From assembly GCA_963682055.1 (NCBI GenBank), contig OY821745.1, positions 25,231,342-25,295,341 on the forward strand: 64,000 nt of DNA, in the 5' to 3' direction. Each line of letters begins with the position of its first letter. The stretch's first letter is position 1. This DNA is from Primula veris. Lineage: Eukaryota > Streptophyta > Magnoliopsida > Ericales > Primulaceae. The notes under the pieces are model-generated. The model did not search any database, was not told where the DNA came from, and was given only the letters and a program-made list of their open reading frames with translations. This document shows positions 22,632 to 34,392 of the stretch, one piece after another. Both the position numbers and the translations under genes were made by a program.

Positions 22632-24459
22632 TGTCACACCCCAAAATCGTAAAAACGGATATCGAGGCATGACCATTTTAAAACAAAAGGAAAAGGAACC
22701 TGTTGGTACAAAATTAAAATTTTAAAAGAAAACACTAGCGAACTTAAAGGAACAATTAATCAATAAATGAAAGTCTTTGCCAAACGCGGCTACAAAACGA
22801 GACAGTTTTGACAAATTTATAAAAGGAAATAAACGAATGTAAATTGCCCGTAGGCTACAACCTCAAAATGTAATCTAAGTGAAAAGAAAATGAAAGCCCC
22901 GAGCCCATGTGATGTATTGCCATAGCTCCTAACCGAACGTCTCAACCTAAATTGTACCTGAAAGACAAAATTGTAACGGTGAGTCCCACGCACATAACTA
23001 GACGGGACGGCACCACAAATACCGTCACTCCATCCCTTAGATGCAAGAACCCACAAACAACAACTACGATAATCAACATATAAAAAGAAATATAATAACA
23101 TCGTACAACGGAATAAATTAAATAACGTCAACACACATCAAAAACATACATGGACCTCTCACGCCAGCTACCCCAGTCCGTAAGGTAGGTCATTCACTAT
23201 CCCTTCGGCCATCTTATGTTCCCGGAATTAGGGAGAGACATAGACCATTGCTAACATAAAAGTAGATTTATAGTGCGCACTTGGACCTCTCACGCCACTC
23301 TCCCCAGTTCGTAAGAGGAGTCATTCCCTATCCCTTCGGCCATCTTATGTCCCCGGAACTAGGGAGAGACATAGACCATTGCTAACATAAAAGTAAATAG
23401 AGTGCACACTAGGACCTCTCACGCCACTCGCCCCAGTCCATAAGACGAGTCATTCCCTATCCCCTCGGCCGTCTTCTATCCCCGGAATTAGGGAGAGACA
23501 GAGACCATTACCACTACAGCTAAATCACAAGGCCTCGGCCAATAATATAAAACCATTCAATTATCACATCTCAAAATACCAACATTCTCAAACGTCACTT
23601 TAACGTCAATCAACATAACACATAACTATATGTACTAAATTCACAACTAGCCAAACAACGCCAATAACGTAAAATCTCATTCAGGCATTTTAACAAACAC
23701 CTTGTATGCGTAAAATACAACTCAGCATTATTCCACAATAAATTACCCAATTTATCAACAATTATAATAACACAATATCAATGCATAAAGACATGCAAAC
23801 CCATCCATAACCTCATTAATTCGAAATTAATATGTCAAAAGCCTCAACTTCTACAATTCAAATAAAGGAATTAAAAATATAACAACTAAACCCCAATTAA
23901 CAATATAAGAACATAATTAATATAAAAGGCAAAAACCCCCCAATTTATAATAAACGTAAAACCTAATCCTAACATACACCCTCGTCTAGTCGCAATGGAT
24001 AACCCCGTTACCTTAGCGTGTAGAGGAGATGCTTCCGATAAGAATCCGCTAACGTGGTTCTTCTTCTCCTTTCTAAGCATTGGTTTCTCTCCTTTTCTCT
24101 CTTTTCTCTCTTGTTTTAGGTTTCTGTTTTGAAAAAGTGGGTTGAATTGAATAGATAAAAACTGTTTTGAGTAAGTTTGTGGAAGCGAATTATTTGGTCC
24201 CTAAAGTTCTAAAAGTTAACTCTTAATCCAAAAATATTGTTTTACTACTCAAAAAATACAAATCTTTAGAAACAAATCTATTGGATCATTTTTATTAGTA
24301 AAATTAGTAACAGTTTTTTAAAATAAAGTTTTTCGGAAGAGTTTCGGTTTTTGGCTAAAAATTAGTCGAGTGACAGGTTTTTGGTAAAATTTTAAAAAAA
24401 ACGTTTTTGGATAAATTAAATCATAAATAAAATTACTTATAAAAATACGGGATGTTACA
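22632..24459 (-). repeat. Gypsy LTR (1828 bp) shared by gypsy I and gypsy II
   Basis: In plus orientation it begins TGTCACACCCC and ends GGGATGTTACA. A primer-binding site sits on its left and a purine-rich tract (minus strand AAGGAGGGTTAGT) on its right. One LTR therefore serves as the 5' LTR of gypsy II and the 3' LTR of gypsy I. It contains a 130-bp tandem repeat in three copies. Confidence 0.9.
23152..23511. repeat. Three ~130-bp tandem repeats inside the gypsy LTR
   Basis: Units start at 23152, 23283 and 23412, each beginning GGACCTCTCACGCCA and including GGGAGAGACATAGACC. The same array recurs in the right LTR at 30164, 30295 and 30424. Confidence 0.95.
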
Positions 24460-24900
24460 ACTAACCCTCCTTAAAAGAATTTCGTCCCGAAATTTCCTCT
24501 CTAAACAACTATACCCAGAAATTATAAACTTTTACAAATAAGGTCATAAAAATTTAAACGTCCAATTCGTGTCATAATCTAAGAAATATAATATACGCAG
24601 AGTTCACAACTCGTAACAATTCCATAACTTAAATAAAATAAACTCCAGATAATGCACCATGTAAGAATAACCACATGTATACAATAACTAACAGAATAAA
24701 AGACAACAATGTAAAACAAGCGGCTGTAACATAAAAGAAAATAAAGTAAACTAAGCCGACATGCTTCTACCTCAACAACTCACATGCTTCTAACTCAACA
24801 ACTCCATAAACTCTAGGCGTTACAACAAAAATAAACTCCAAACTCTAGGCATTACAACCCTTTCCCGATAAAGAAATTTCGTCCCGAAATTAGAAAACAT

Positions 24901-26096
24901 CTAAACAAAAGTACCTAAAGAAAGCACGAGGTCAGGATACTTCCTCTTCATCTCATCCTCACGTTCCCAAGTTGCCTCCTCGGCCCCATGGTGTTTCCAA
25001 ACCACCTTTACCAATCTAATCGTTTTTCCTCGAAGTTCCTTCTCTTGCACGTCGATAATCCTCATAGGTCCCACTTCGTAGGTCACATCCGCACTAACCT
25101 CAATGTCCTCAAAGTCAACCACGTGTGAAGGGTCGTGATGATACTTTTTCAACATTGACACATGGAAAACCTGGTGAACCCCCGCAAACTTTGGTGGCAA
25201 GTCCAACCGGTATGCAACTTCTCCAACTCGGTCCACGATCTCAAATGGTCCGATAAATCTAGGGTTCAACTTCCCTTTAGAGCCAAACCTCATAATCCCC
25301 TTTCTTGGCGAAACTCGCAAAAATACTTGATCCCCCTTTTCGGACTCCAAAGGCCTCCTCCTCTTATCTTCATAACTCTTTTGCCGACTTCGAGCCGTCT
25401 CATGCCTTTGTCGAATTAACTTAATCTTTTCTATCGTTTCTTGAACCAATTGCGGTCCTAACATTTCCGCTTCTCCCACCTCTGTCCAACACACCGGAGA
25501 CCTACACGGCCGCCCGTATAAAGCCTCGAAAGGTGCCATGCCAATACTAGCTTGCAAGCTATTATTATACGCAAACTCCACTCAGGGTAGATGGCTCTCC
25601 CAGCCTCCCTTGAAGTCATTCACACATGCGCGCAACATATCCTCTATCACTTGGATAGTCCGCTCCGATTGTCCATCCGTTTGGGGATGGAACGCCGTAC
25701 TCATTGTCATCTTGGTCCCTAATGCATTTTGCAATGCGCCCCAGAACCTCGACACAAACCTCGCGTCTCGATCCGATACTATCGAAATCGGTACCCCATG
25801 AAGTCTAATAATTTCCTTAATATACTTTCGTCCCAAGATTTCCACCAAATTCGTCATCTTAATCGCAATAAAGTGTGCGGATTTGGTCAAACGGTCGACC
25901 ACAACCCACACAGCGTCATTCCCACTGTCACAAAATCCATTGCTATCCTTACCCACTTCCATTCCACCACCGGTAAAGGTTGGAGCATACCCGCCGGTCT
26001 TTGGTCTTCCGCTTTCACTTGCTGGCAAGTTAGACACCTGCTAACATATGAAGCTACATCTCGTTTCATTCCGGGCCACCAAAATTCTCTTCGCAT
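24901..26096 (-). pseudogene. Gypsy I integrase with chromodomain-like tail
   Basis: The zinc-binding start reads HHSQLAVHPGGTKMYHD, then [19 protein letters not shown] and CLTCQQVKA. After a frameshift near 26050-25900 the core continues with [27 protein letters not shown] and [13 protein letters not shown], giving a complete D-D-E triad. A stop near 25582 precedes VEFAYNN. The C-terminus has FVGPF-type and FHVSMLKKY motifs, then a chromodomain-like segment (VVWKHHGAEEATWERE) that would target chromatin. It ends at 24901. Confidence 0.85.
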
Positions 26097-28520
26097 CGTG
26101 ATACATTTTCGTCCCGCCGGGATGAACGGCTAATTGGGAGTGGTGAAACTCCTTTAATACCTCGTTCCTCATGTTTTCTGTCACATAAGTCCTTCCCTTA
26201 AATCGTAGTCCTCCATCGGTTCCTTTTGTCCAACCATCTAGTCCTTCATTAGAACTCATCTGTTTCTCATAGCTCGCCACTTTCTCGTCCCCATCTTGTG
26301 CTTCTAGAACCCTACTCACAAGTTCCGGTTGTACCAATATTGTGTACAAAGTCCCCACATTATCATGTCCCAACTCCAAGTCGAACTCGTTCACTTTTCC
26401 CATCATCCTCCATTCGTCGATGGCCACATGCGCTAAGGTCGCATGGGACTTTCGACTCAAAGCATCCGCCACTACATTGGCCTTTCCCGGATGATAGTGC
26501 AAGTCATAGTCGTACTGTTCCAAATATTCCATCCATCGTCATTGTCGCATATTTAAATCCCGTTGGGTAAAAATATGCCCTAAGCTCTTGTGATCCGAGA
26601 ACACTTCGAACTTTTCCCCGAACAGATAATGCTTCCATATCTTCAACGCATGAACTATTGCCGCTAGCTCTAGGTCATGAGTCGGATAGTTCTTTTCGTG
26701 GATCTTTAGTTGTCGCGAAGCATATGCGATAACCTTTCCGTCTTGCATCAAGACGCAACCCAAACCTTCCTTCGAAGCATAGCAATACACTTGGTAACCC
26801 TTCCCTTGCTCGGGAATAACTAGTATGGGAGAACTAGTCAACCGCTTCTTGAGCTCTAAGAAAGCTTTCTCGCAAGCCTCACTCCACACGAACTTCACCC
26901 CCTTCTTGGTAAGGTAAGTTATTGGAGTCGCCAACTTTGAGAAATCCTTGATGAACCGTCGATAGTATCCCGCTAAACCCAAGAAACTTCGAATCTCAAA
27001 AACATTCTTTGGTTGTGCCCAATTCGAAACCGCCTCAGTTTTCGTCGCATCCACCTTTACCCCTTCTTCCGATATCACATGTCCAAGAAATTTCACCTCA
27101 TTTAGCCAAAACTCACATTTGCTAAATTTTCCGTAAAGTTGGTGCTCCCTTAACATGAGCAACGCTAAACGGAGATGTTCCTCATGTTCCTCTCTTGAAC
27201 TCGAGTAAATCAAGATATCGTCGACGAAGACCACCACAAACTTGTCGAGATACTCCTTAAAGATTCGGCTCATTAACTCCAAAAATGTCGCCGGCGCACT
27301 AGTCAACCCGAATAGCATGACCACAAACTCATAGTGACCATATCGGGTCCTAAAGGCCGTTTTTGAAATATCCTCATCCTTCACCCTCTATTGGTGATAG
27401 CCTGATCGTAAGTCGATTTTTGAAAAGAACGTTGCTCCCTTCAGTTGGTCAAACAAATCATCAATTCTAGGTAGTGGGTACTTATTCTTAATAGTCACCC
27501 TATTTAGTTTTCGATAGTCGATGCACATCCTCATCGACCCATCCTTCTTTTGCACGAATAAGGCCGGTGCCGTCCACGGTGACGTACTCCGCCTAATAAA
27601 CCCCTTCTCCAGCAGTTCCTCTAACTGCTTACTTAACTCTTTTAACTCAGCCGGTGCCAATCGGTACGGGGAAATGGCTATGGGTGCCATTCCCGGTACC
27701 AAGTCGATAGAAAAATCTAACCCTCTTTTCGGTGGTAACCCAGGTAGATCCTTCGGAAACACATCTCTAAAATCGTCCACTACGTGTGGCCACATTTCCA
27801 CTTCCTCGTCCTTATCCACTATCGAGAGACTAGCCAAAAGACAAGACAGGTTGCCCACAACTTGCTTGGAATGATAAGGAATAGAAGAAAGGGTAGCGTC
27901 CCTTTCCCCACGAAAGAACACCTCATCTCTGGATGAATTTGTAAGGAAAAGCTTTCGTCGAACACAATCGATGAAAGAGTTGAAATGAACCAACCAGTCC
28001 ATTCCAAGTATCACGTCGAACCCCGACATCTCTATAACAATTAAATCAAATATAAACACGTGGTCCGCGACCACCATCTCACAAGACCGACACACTCGGT
28101 CCAACACAACACGACCCCCTATAGGAGTCTCTACAACAATCGGGTTCTCTAGAATTCCAATTTCTAAAGACAAAGACTCAACTAGACTTCTAGATATAAA
28201 AGAACGCGAAGCCCCCGTATCGAAAAGAACATGTGCCCAAGATGAGCACACAAGAACCATACCTTGTACATTTTCCGGATTTCCTTGGTGTGGCAACTGT
28301 GGCAAGGCATATAAACGAGCCTGAGCTGGTGGGTTTCCTTGAGGTCCTCGATTTCCCCCATTATTTCCTCGGTTCCCCAGGCCTTGATAGCCTCCTCGGT
28401 AGTTCCCACGATTTCCCCCTCCTTGGTGGTTACCTCGAAACCCTCCTCCTTGGTTCCCATGTAATTGGTGTGGTGGTACGAATCCTGGTCCTCTTGGTGG
28501 TGGTGGTGGTGGTGGCAACC
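26041..28520 (-). pseudogene. Gypsy I protease, reverse transcriptase and RNase H
   Basis: The protease motif is [13 protein letters not shown], about residue 96 of the 376-codon ORF 28518-27388. Next come MDWLVHF and the start of reverse transcriptase ([22 protein letters not shown], then [12 protein letters not shown]). A stop at 27388 is followed by 27384-26539 with [10 protein letters not shown] and the catalytic FVDDILIY. RNase H reads [11 protein letters not shown] where the family normally has an aspartate in the first position, then [14 protein letters not shown] (probably from CGA) at about 26536 precedes RWMEYLEQYDYDL and NVVADALSRK. Confidence 0.88.
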
Positions 28521-29693
28521 TAGGTTGGTTAAAGGGCCGATTGGTGTCGATTCTTCCTTGTCCCCCGGGACAAACCCTTGTTGTATGTCCAAATCGGTTG
28601 CAAGTCCTTCATTGGACCCTAGGGCACTCGAATTGTCGATGGCTCGCGTCTCCACAGTGGAAACACGCTCCCCTTATCACGACGTTTGTCGGTGGTGGAT
28701 TAAAACTCCTCTCTCCTCTTCCCGGCTATTAAAATCGCGAATTATTCGTCATATCCCAAGTCCGCTTCTTCTATTCCCTCGGAGCATTTCCGGTTTTCGA
28801 CTTCTCCGAGATTCGCTTGTTATGGAGTAGAGCTCCTTCCACAGCTTGGGCTGATTTTACCAATTCATTATAATTGACATGTCGAGCCGATGCCAATTGT
28901 AATGAGATGGTCGGATTCAACCCCTTCATGAATCTCCTACATTTTTCTGCATCCCCTATAACTGATTCTGGGGCATACCTCGAGAGTGAGGTAAACTTCA
29001 GTTGGTATGCTTGAACAGTCATACCCCCTTGATACAGCTCCTCAAAACGCCTCCTCATTTCATCCTTATAGGAATCTGGAAGAAATTGTCGATTAAACAA
29101 TGCAATGAACTCATTCCATTCGAAGTTGCTTATGTCGTATGTATCCACAATTCCCAACCACCACTTCCGTGCTTCACCCTTTAGGTGAAACTGAGCCATA
29201 TTCATTCGTTGCTCCCCATTTACTATTCCCGCTGCCGATAAATATTTCTCCATTTTGTCCACCAATCCCTCAGCTATGGATGGTTCACCTACCCCATCGA
29301 AAGTTGGAGCCCCCAATCGGGTGAAGTTAAGCAATCCATTGTTGCTTGAACTCCCAGCTTGTGCATTCTGCACATCATTTGCACCACCTTCTGAAGGTCG
29401 GTCATCACCTGATTAGCATTTACCGTTTCCAGTTCAGGTGCAAAGGTCTCTTTTTCTTCCACATTCACTTCCTCATACACATTCTCAACCTCGGGCTGCT
29501 CAGGTGGTGGGGCCCTAGTGTTACCTCTTCCCCCACGACCTCTAGTAGTCCTTCTTCCTCTAGTTGCTCCCCTTCCCCTTGGAGCTCTTCCTGCTCTTCC
29601 GTTTGCCCCACCTCGGGTAGCCGCACCGCTTGATAGTGATGCGCCCCCGCGTGTAGCTGGTCCTCATCCACTAGTCCTTGTGGTAATAGCCAT
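28521..29693 (-). pseudogene. Gypsy I gag with CCHC knuckle
   Basis: Start ATG at 29693 (MAITTRTSG), followed almost at once by a UGA. An RGG-rich N-terminus leads to the Retrotrans_gag core: MAQFHLKGEARKWWLGIV, RFEELYQGGMTVQAYQLKF and RRFMKGLNPTIS. Near 28650-28600 one zinc knuckle is intact (CFHCGDASHRQFEC). A UGA follows, then a second, decayed knuckle ([12 protein letters not shown], first cysteine lost). A 1-nt deletion near 29372 relative to gypsy II splits the N-terminal part. Confidence 0.82.
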
Positions 29694-29875
29694 GACTACA
29701 ACAGATTAAACCGACACTTTAGTTGTCTCACTTGACATTACTACTCATACATGAATACTATACTTATTCATCTCGACTCCTAACACTTAACTAAATCTAC
29801 ATCCCACCAAAAATTTCAAATTCCGCTAATCATACAATATAACATTTGGCACATTACGCGATAATCACAAAACAT

Positions 29876-30962
29876 CAAAATGTAATCAAAGTGAAAAGAA
29901 AATGAAAGCCCCGAGCCCATGTGATGTATTGCCATAGCTCCTAACCGAACGTCTCAACCTAAATTGTACCTGAAAGACAAAATTGTAACGGTGAGTCCCA
30001 CGCACATAACTAGACGGGACGGCACCACAAATACCGTCACTCCATCCCTTAGATGCAAGAACCCACAAACAACAACTAAGATAATCAACATATAAAAAGA
30101 AATATAATAACATCGTATAACGGAATAAATTAAATAACGTCAACGCACATCAAAAGCATACATGGACCTCTCACGCCACCTACCCCAGTCCGTAAGGTAG
30201 GTCATTCCCTATCCCTTCGGCCGTCTTATGTCCCCGGAATTAGGGAGAGACATAGACCATTGCTAACATAAAAGTAGATTTATAGTGCGCACTTGGACCT
30301 CTCACGCCACTCGCCCCAGTCTGTAAGAAGAGTCATTCCCTATCCCTTCGTCCGTCTTATGTCCCCGGAATTAGGGAGAGACATAGACCATTGCTAACAT
30401 AAAAGTAAATAGAGTGCACACTAGGACCTCTCACGCCACTCGCCCCAGTCCGTAAGACGAGTCATTCCCTATCCCCTCGGCCGTCTTCTGTCTCCGGAAT
30501 TAGGGAGAGACAGAGACCATTGCCATTACAGCTAAATCACAAGGCCTCGGCCAATAATATAAATCCATTCAATTATCACATCTCAAAATACCAACATTCT
30601 CAAACGTCACTTTAACATCAATCAACATAACACATAACCATATGTACTAAATTCGCAACTAGCCAAACAACGCCAATAACGTAAAATCTCGTTCAGGCAT
30701 TTTAACAAACACCTTGTATGCGTAAAATACAACTCAGCATTATTCCACAATAAATTACCCAATTTATCAACAATTATAATAACACAATATCAATGCATAA
30801 AGACATGCAAACCCATCCATAACCTCATTAATTCGAAATTAATATGTCAAATGCCTCAACTTCTACAATTCAAATAAAGTAATTAAAAATATAACAACTA
30901 AACCCCAATTAACAATATAAGAACATAATTAATATAAAAGGCAAAAAACCCCAATTTATAAT
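29876..30962 (-). repeat. Right (5') LTR of gypsy I, truncated at both ends
   Basis: Homologous to 22866-23952 of the left LTR. The side facing the element has lost about 235 bp of LTR plus the primer-binding site and most of the leader, with the join at 29875/29876. The far side is cut at 30962 by the copia-2 fragment. It contains three 130-bp tandem units at 30164, 30295 and 30424. Confidence 0.85.
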
Positions 30963-32203
30963 AGTGATGAGGAAGACGAGCAAGTTCAAGTAGAAGAGGA
31001 GCCCACGACGCCACCACCATCACCTCCTTCGCATGGCGAAGTAGGATCCGTGAGCAATGAAAGTTCAAGCGAAAGGCCCCAACGTTTTCGAACCTTACAA
31101 GATTTATACGAAGTGACCGAAAGAATCGATGACAACGTTACTCTCTTTTTTCTCTTTGCGGGTTGTGAACCGATCGGCGTTGAAGAAGCGAGGCAAAACA
31201 AAAACTGGAGAAACGCTATGGATGAAGAAATAAACTCGATAACGAAAAATGATACGTGGGTGTTGGCGGACTTACCGGAAGGGCACAAAGCTATTGGCAC
31301 GAAATGGGTCTATAAGGAGAAGAAGAACGCAAAAGGAGAAATCAAAAAATACAAAGCTAGATTGGTCGCAAAAGGTTAGAACCAAAAGGCCGGCATCGAC
31401 TACGACGAAGTGTTTGCTCCCGTCGCTCGTTTGGAAACAATAAGATATTTAATCTCTTTGGCGGCGCAAAATAATTGGAAAATAAATCAAATAGATGTAA
31501 AATCCGCGTTTTTAAATGGAAACTTAGAAGAAGAAGTTTATTTGCAACAACCGCCGGGTTATGAAATAAAAGGTCGTGAAAATAAAGTTTTAAAATTGAA
31601 AAAGGCGCTATGGTTTAAAGCAAGTTCCGCAAGCTTGGAATACTAGAATTGATAAGTATTTCCAAGAAAATAATTTTATAAAATGTCCTCACGAGCATTA
31701 TCTTTATGTGAAAATGGATGAAAATGGAGATGTTTTGATCGTTTGTCTATATGTGGACGATTTGATTTTTACGGGAAATAATCCAAAACAATTTGAGGAT
31801 TTTAAAGGTGTTATGAGTCATGAATTTGAAATGACGGACATCGGACTTATATCTTATTATCTTGGTATTGAGGTGAAGCAAAATAAAAATGGTATTTTTA
31901 TTTCGCAAGAAGGGTACGCAAAATATATCCTTGAAAAGTTTAAAATGGAAGGGTGTAAACCAATTAATACGCCGGTAGATTGCACTACAAAATTATCGAA
32001 GTATTTTGAAGAAGAAAGTGTGGATCCAACGTTCTTTAAAAGTTTAGTTGGAAGCTTGCGTTACTTGACGATTACGAGACAGGATATTTTATATGGAGTT
32101 GGTGTTCTTAGTCACTATATGGAGGCACCAACTTTATCGCATTGGAAGGCCGCGAAACGGATTATTCCTTATATAAAAGGTACAATTGATTTTGGGTTAA
32201 ACA
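30963..32203 (+). pseudogene. copia-2 reverse transcriptase fragment
   Basis: Ty1/copia RT, different in sequence from copia-1. It reads DEEINSITKNDTWVLADLPE, KYKARLVAKG, a stop (31377-31379), DEVFAPVARLETIR, IDVKSAFLNGNLEEEVYL, then a 2-nt deletion near 31611 in the ALYGLKQ motif. The reading resumes with CPHEHYLYVK, CLYVDDLIFTGNN (YVDD intact) and SLVGSLRYLTITRQDI. The family's DANWISD RNase H segment is missing because at about 32204 the sequence jumps to the copia-1 family tail. The left edge butts against a broken gypsy LTR. Confidence 0.88.
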
Positions 32204-32449
32204 TCAGCTATTGCGCGGGCTCAGGATCATATGTATAATGGAAAGTCTCGACATATACGTCGGAGACATAAATCCGTAAGGGAATTGTTATCCAACGGTG
32301 TAGTATCCTTAGATTTTGTTAGATCAAAGGAAAACATAGCGGATCCATTAACAAAAGGCTTTACTCAAGTGGGAGTCAAGACGTCATCGAACGGAATGGG
32401 ATTAAAGCCCATTAAAATTGGTAGCCCCCCCATAGGCAACCCAACCTAA
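32204..32449 (+). pseudogene. copia-1 family RNase H C-terminal fragment
   Basis: Encodes [19 protein letters not shown] and [10 protein letters not shown], matching the C-terminus of copia-1 RNase H (13522-13740). It is joined out of frame to the copia-2 RT: that frame continues only a few codons past the join, to 32238. No start codon of its own is expected. Confidence 0.9.
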
Positions 32450-32992
32450 ATGGAATCTTTCCTGATAGGTTCAAAGGGAAACTAAACTGTGGGGGAAACC
32501 GAACAAAGAACTCGGGAACCTGGAGTTCCCAGCCCATCTCCGCGATAACAGAGTGATAGACCTGTACCATTGTAAGGGTGAGCTTGAGGCTCTTAATGAT
32601 CCAAGTAACTCGACGGTCGAGTAAAGTGAGTCAGGACACTTTCGACTTGGAACACCTATAACTAGTGTGTAAGGCCGATACCATGTGATGAGCTTGGGCT
32701 AATTCACTAGAGCACTCAGTTGAAGTTTCCAAGACAGTCCAGGCCAAATATGGACAACAACTAAAGGGCCTAGTACGTGGGTAGAGAGGGCACTGTGCGG
32801 GTGCCATTCTGGGATACACAAAGCTTGATGGTTCAAACCTTTACAGCTACCTAATAGCAGTATTCTGGGTGGTACTCCGCTACGGCAGGTTCAAGACGCG
32901 CGCTACCTGACCTTAGGCAGTGAACTTTTGCGGTTCTCTTGATTTGCATTTAGGACATGGGCTTTCGAGCCAATTGCATTCATGTGGGGGAT

Positions 32993-34392
32993 TGTTGGAA
33001 AAAGGAAGGAAAAACATGTTTTAGACATGGTTTTCCAAAGTGGTCAGGGACCATCTTTGAGTCAATTTTCGATGCGACTACTCAGTTTTTCTGAGGCCAT
33101 ACTTAATATGTTTGAGTAGCTCGTATGACGAGCTTCGCAACGGTATATCGCATGACCCGATCGGAGGAAGGGTGTGAATGATAATTGGACTCGAAGGTTG
33201 GTACTCGAAAGAGGGAAAAAACCGAAATCTGGAAAATGGAGTAGAGAGTGGGAATAAACCATGAGGGTTATCCCACATTGGAAAATCAATGTTGATTTTT
33301 ACTCTATATATACAAGTCCATCCCATGTAGTTGGTAAACTAATTAAGTCCACATACCCATGAGTGGGTTAGTGTGTACCACACACGCGCGAGCTCGCTCG
33401 GGTCTCGGGACTCGGGCCTCGGGATGCGGGACGCGGGACGCGGGATTTGGGGAATTTCTCGGGTCTTGGGTCTTGTACTATTCTGAAAAGGGACTTTTGC
33501 ATATTTGCAAGAGCAGTCCCTAGAGTTCCAGAAAGATTGAAATTCCAGCAGTAATGGAGGCGGATTCTGGGGATGTAACTCCCAGAATTAAATGACCAAT
33601 AAATTCTGCGGTTTCAGAATTTCCTCTATAAAGAGGCAGCCATCCCCTCACATTCTAACACACATAAAATCAGTATCTTCTCTCTAACAAAACAGCATAC
33701 ATTTTTTTTCTTCATAGCATATTAGAACCAGAGAGAACCACCCACTAAAAGCTCATACTTGACTCGTCGCCAGTTTCCGGTGAGTCATCCGAGAGACATT
33801 GTACCTTGGGATCGAAGCGCCAACGCAACCAGAAACCTTAAGGTGGTTGGGCGAATATCGGTTAAGGGCATACTGTTAACAGTAGCCTCGTCTTGTTTTA
33901 TTTTCAATTCTGTCCAGTTTTACATTCTATCCATTTTTCAATTCTGCTATTTAATTTCCGCAATTTACTTTTCTGTAATTTTAATTAAATATTTTAATTT
34001 GTTGTACTTAGCTGTAGCTTTTCTATTCTGTTTGTACTATTCTGTAATTAGTTTAAAGTTCTGTTTTTTGCTGTAATTACTATTCTGTAATTTTATTCTG
34101 TAATTAGAATAGTTTCAATTCAGTCCTGTACTTTCAATTCAAAACAGAACAGTCCGGCTGTTAAGTTTATACCTTCCAGTCTGGCAGTTTCTTTTAATTG
34201 CAAATCAGTACATCAGATTATTAATTAATAATAATCTGATAACGTTTGTTTTATTTACTTTTCAGTACCTACATGTTGTAATCAATTTATTGTATTCCAT
34301 TTGGAAATTAATAAAGATTACACTGGTTTTATTTAATTATTGTTTAGTCCTTTAATTATTGTTAATTGTTATTTCGTACACGGAAACCAACA
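32993..34392 (+). repeat. copia-1 family 3' LTR (1400 bp)
   Basis: Begins TGTTGGAAAAAGG after the purine tract CATGTGGGGGAT and ends GGAAACCAACA. A TATA-like CTCTATAAAGAGG lies near 33623. The U3 region carries a CGGGACGCGGGA-type GC-rich minisatellite (about 33398-33472) in place of the CCCGAACAGG array of the 11-19 kb element, so the two belong to different LTR subfamilies. Confidence 0.9.

Larger units (their letters stand above)
24460..29875 (-). mobile_element. Gypsy I: Tekay/Del-like chromovirus, internal region
   Basis: On the minus strand the order is gag, protease, reverse transcriptase, RNase H, integrase and chromodomain-like tail, which is the Ty3/gypsy order. The 3' LTR is 22632-24459 and the 5' LTR is 29876-30962. 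A deletion fused the leader to the inside of the 5' LTR, so this copy has lost its primer-binding site. Several stop codons and frameshifts make it non-autonomous. The chromodomain-like tail supports the Tekay/Del lineage. Confidence 0.88.
32204..34392 (+). mobile_element. 3' end of a copia-1 family element with its LTR
   Basis: The RNase H tail (32204-32449), 3' UTR, polypurine tract and LTR are homologous to copia-1 but on the opposite strand. Everything upstream is missing and is replaced by copia-2. The LTR ends exactly at the start of the RIP half copy. Confidence 0.85.

Noticed and set aside
28465..28830. Tryptophan/valine-rich plus-strand ORFs opposite gypsy I gag
   Set aside because: They are shadows of the polyproline and glycine-rich minus-strand gag sequence.
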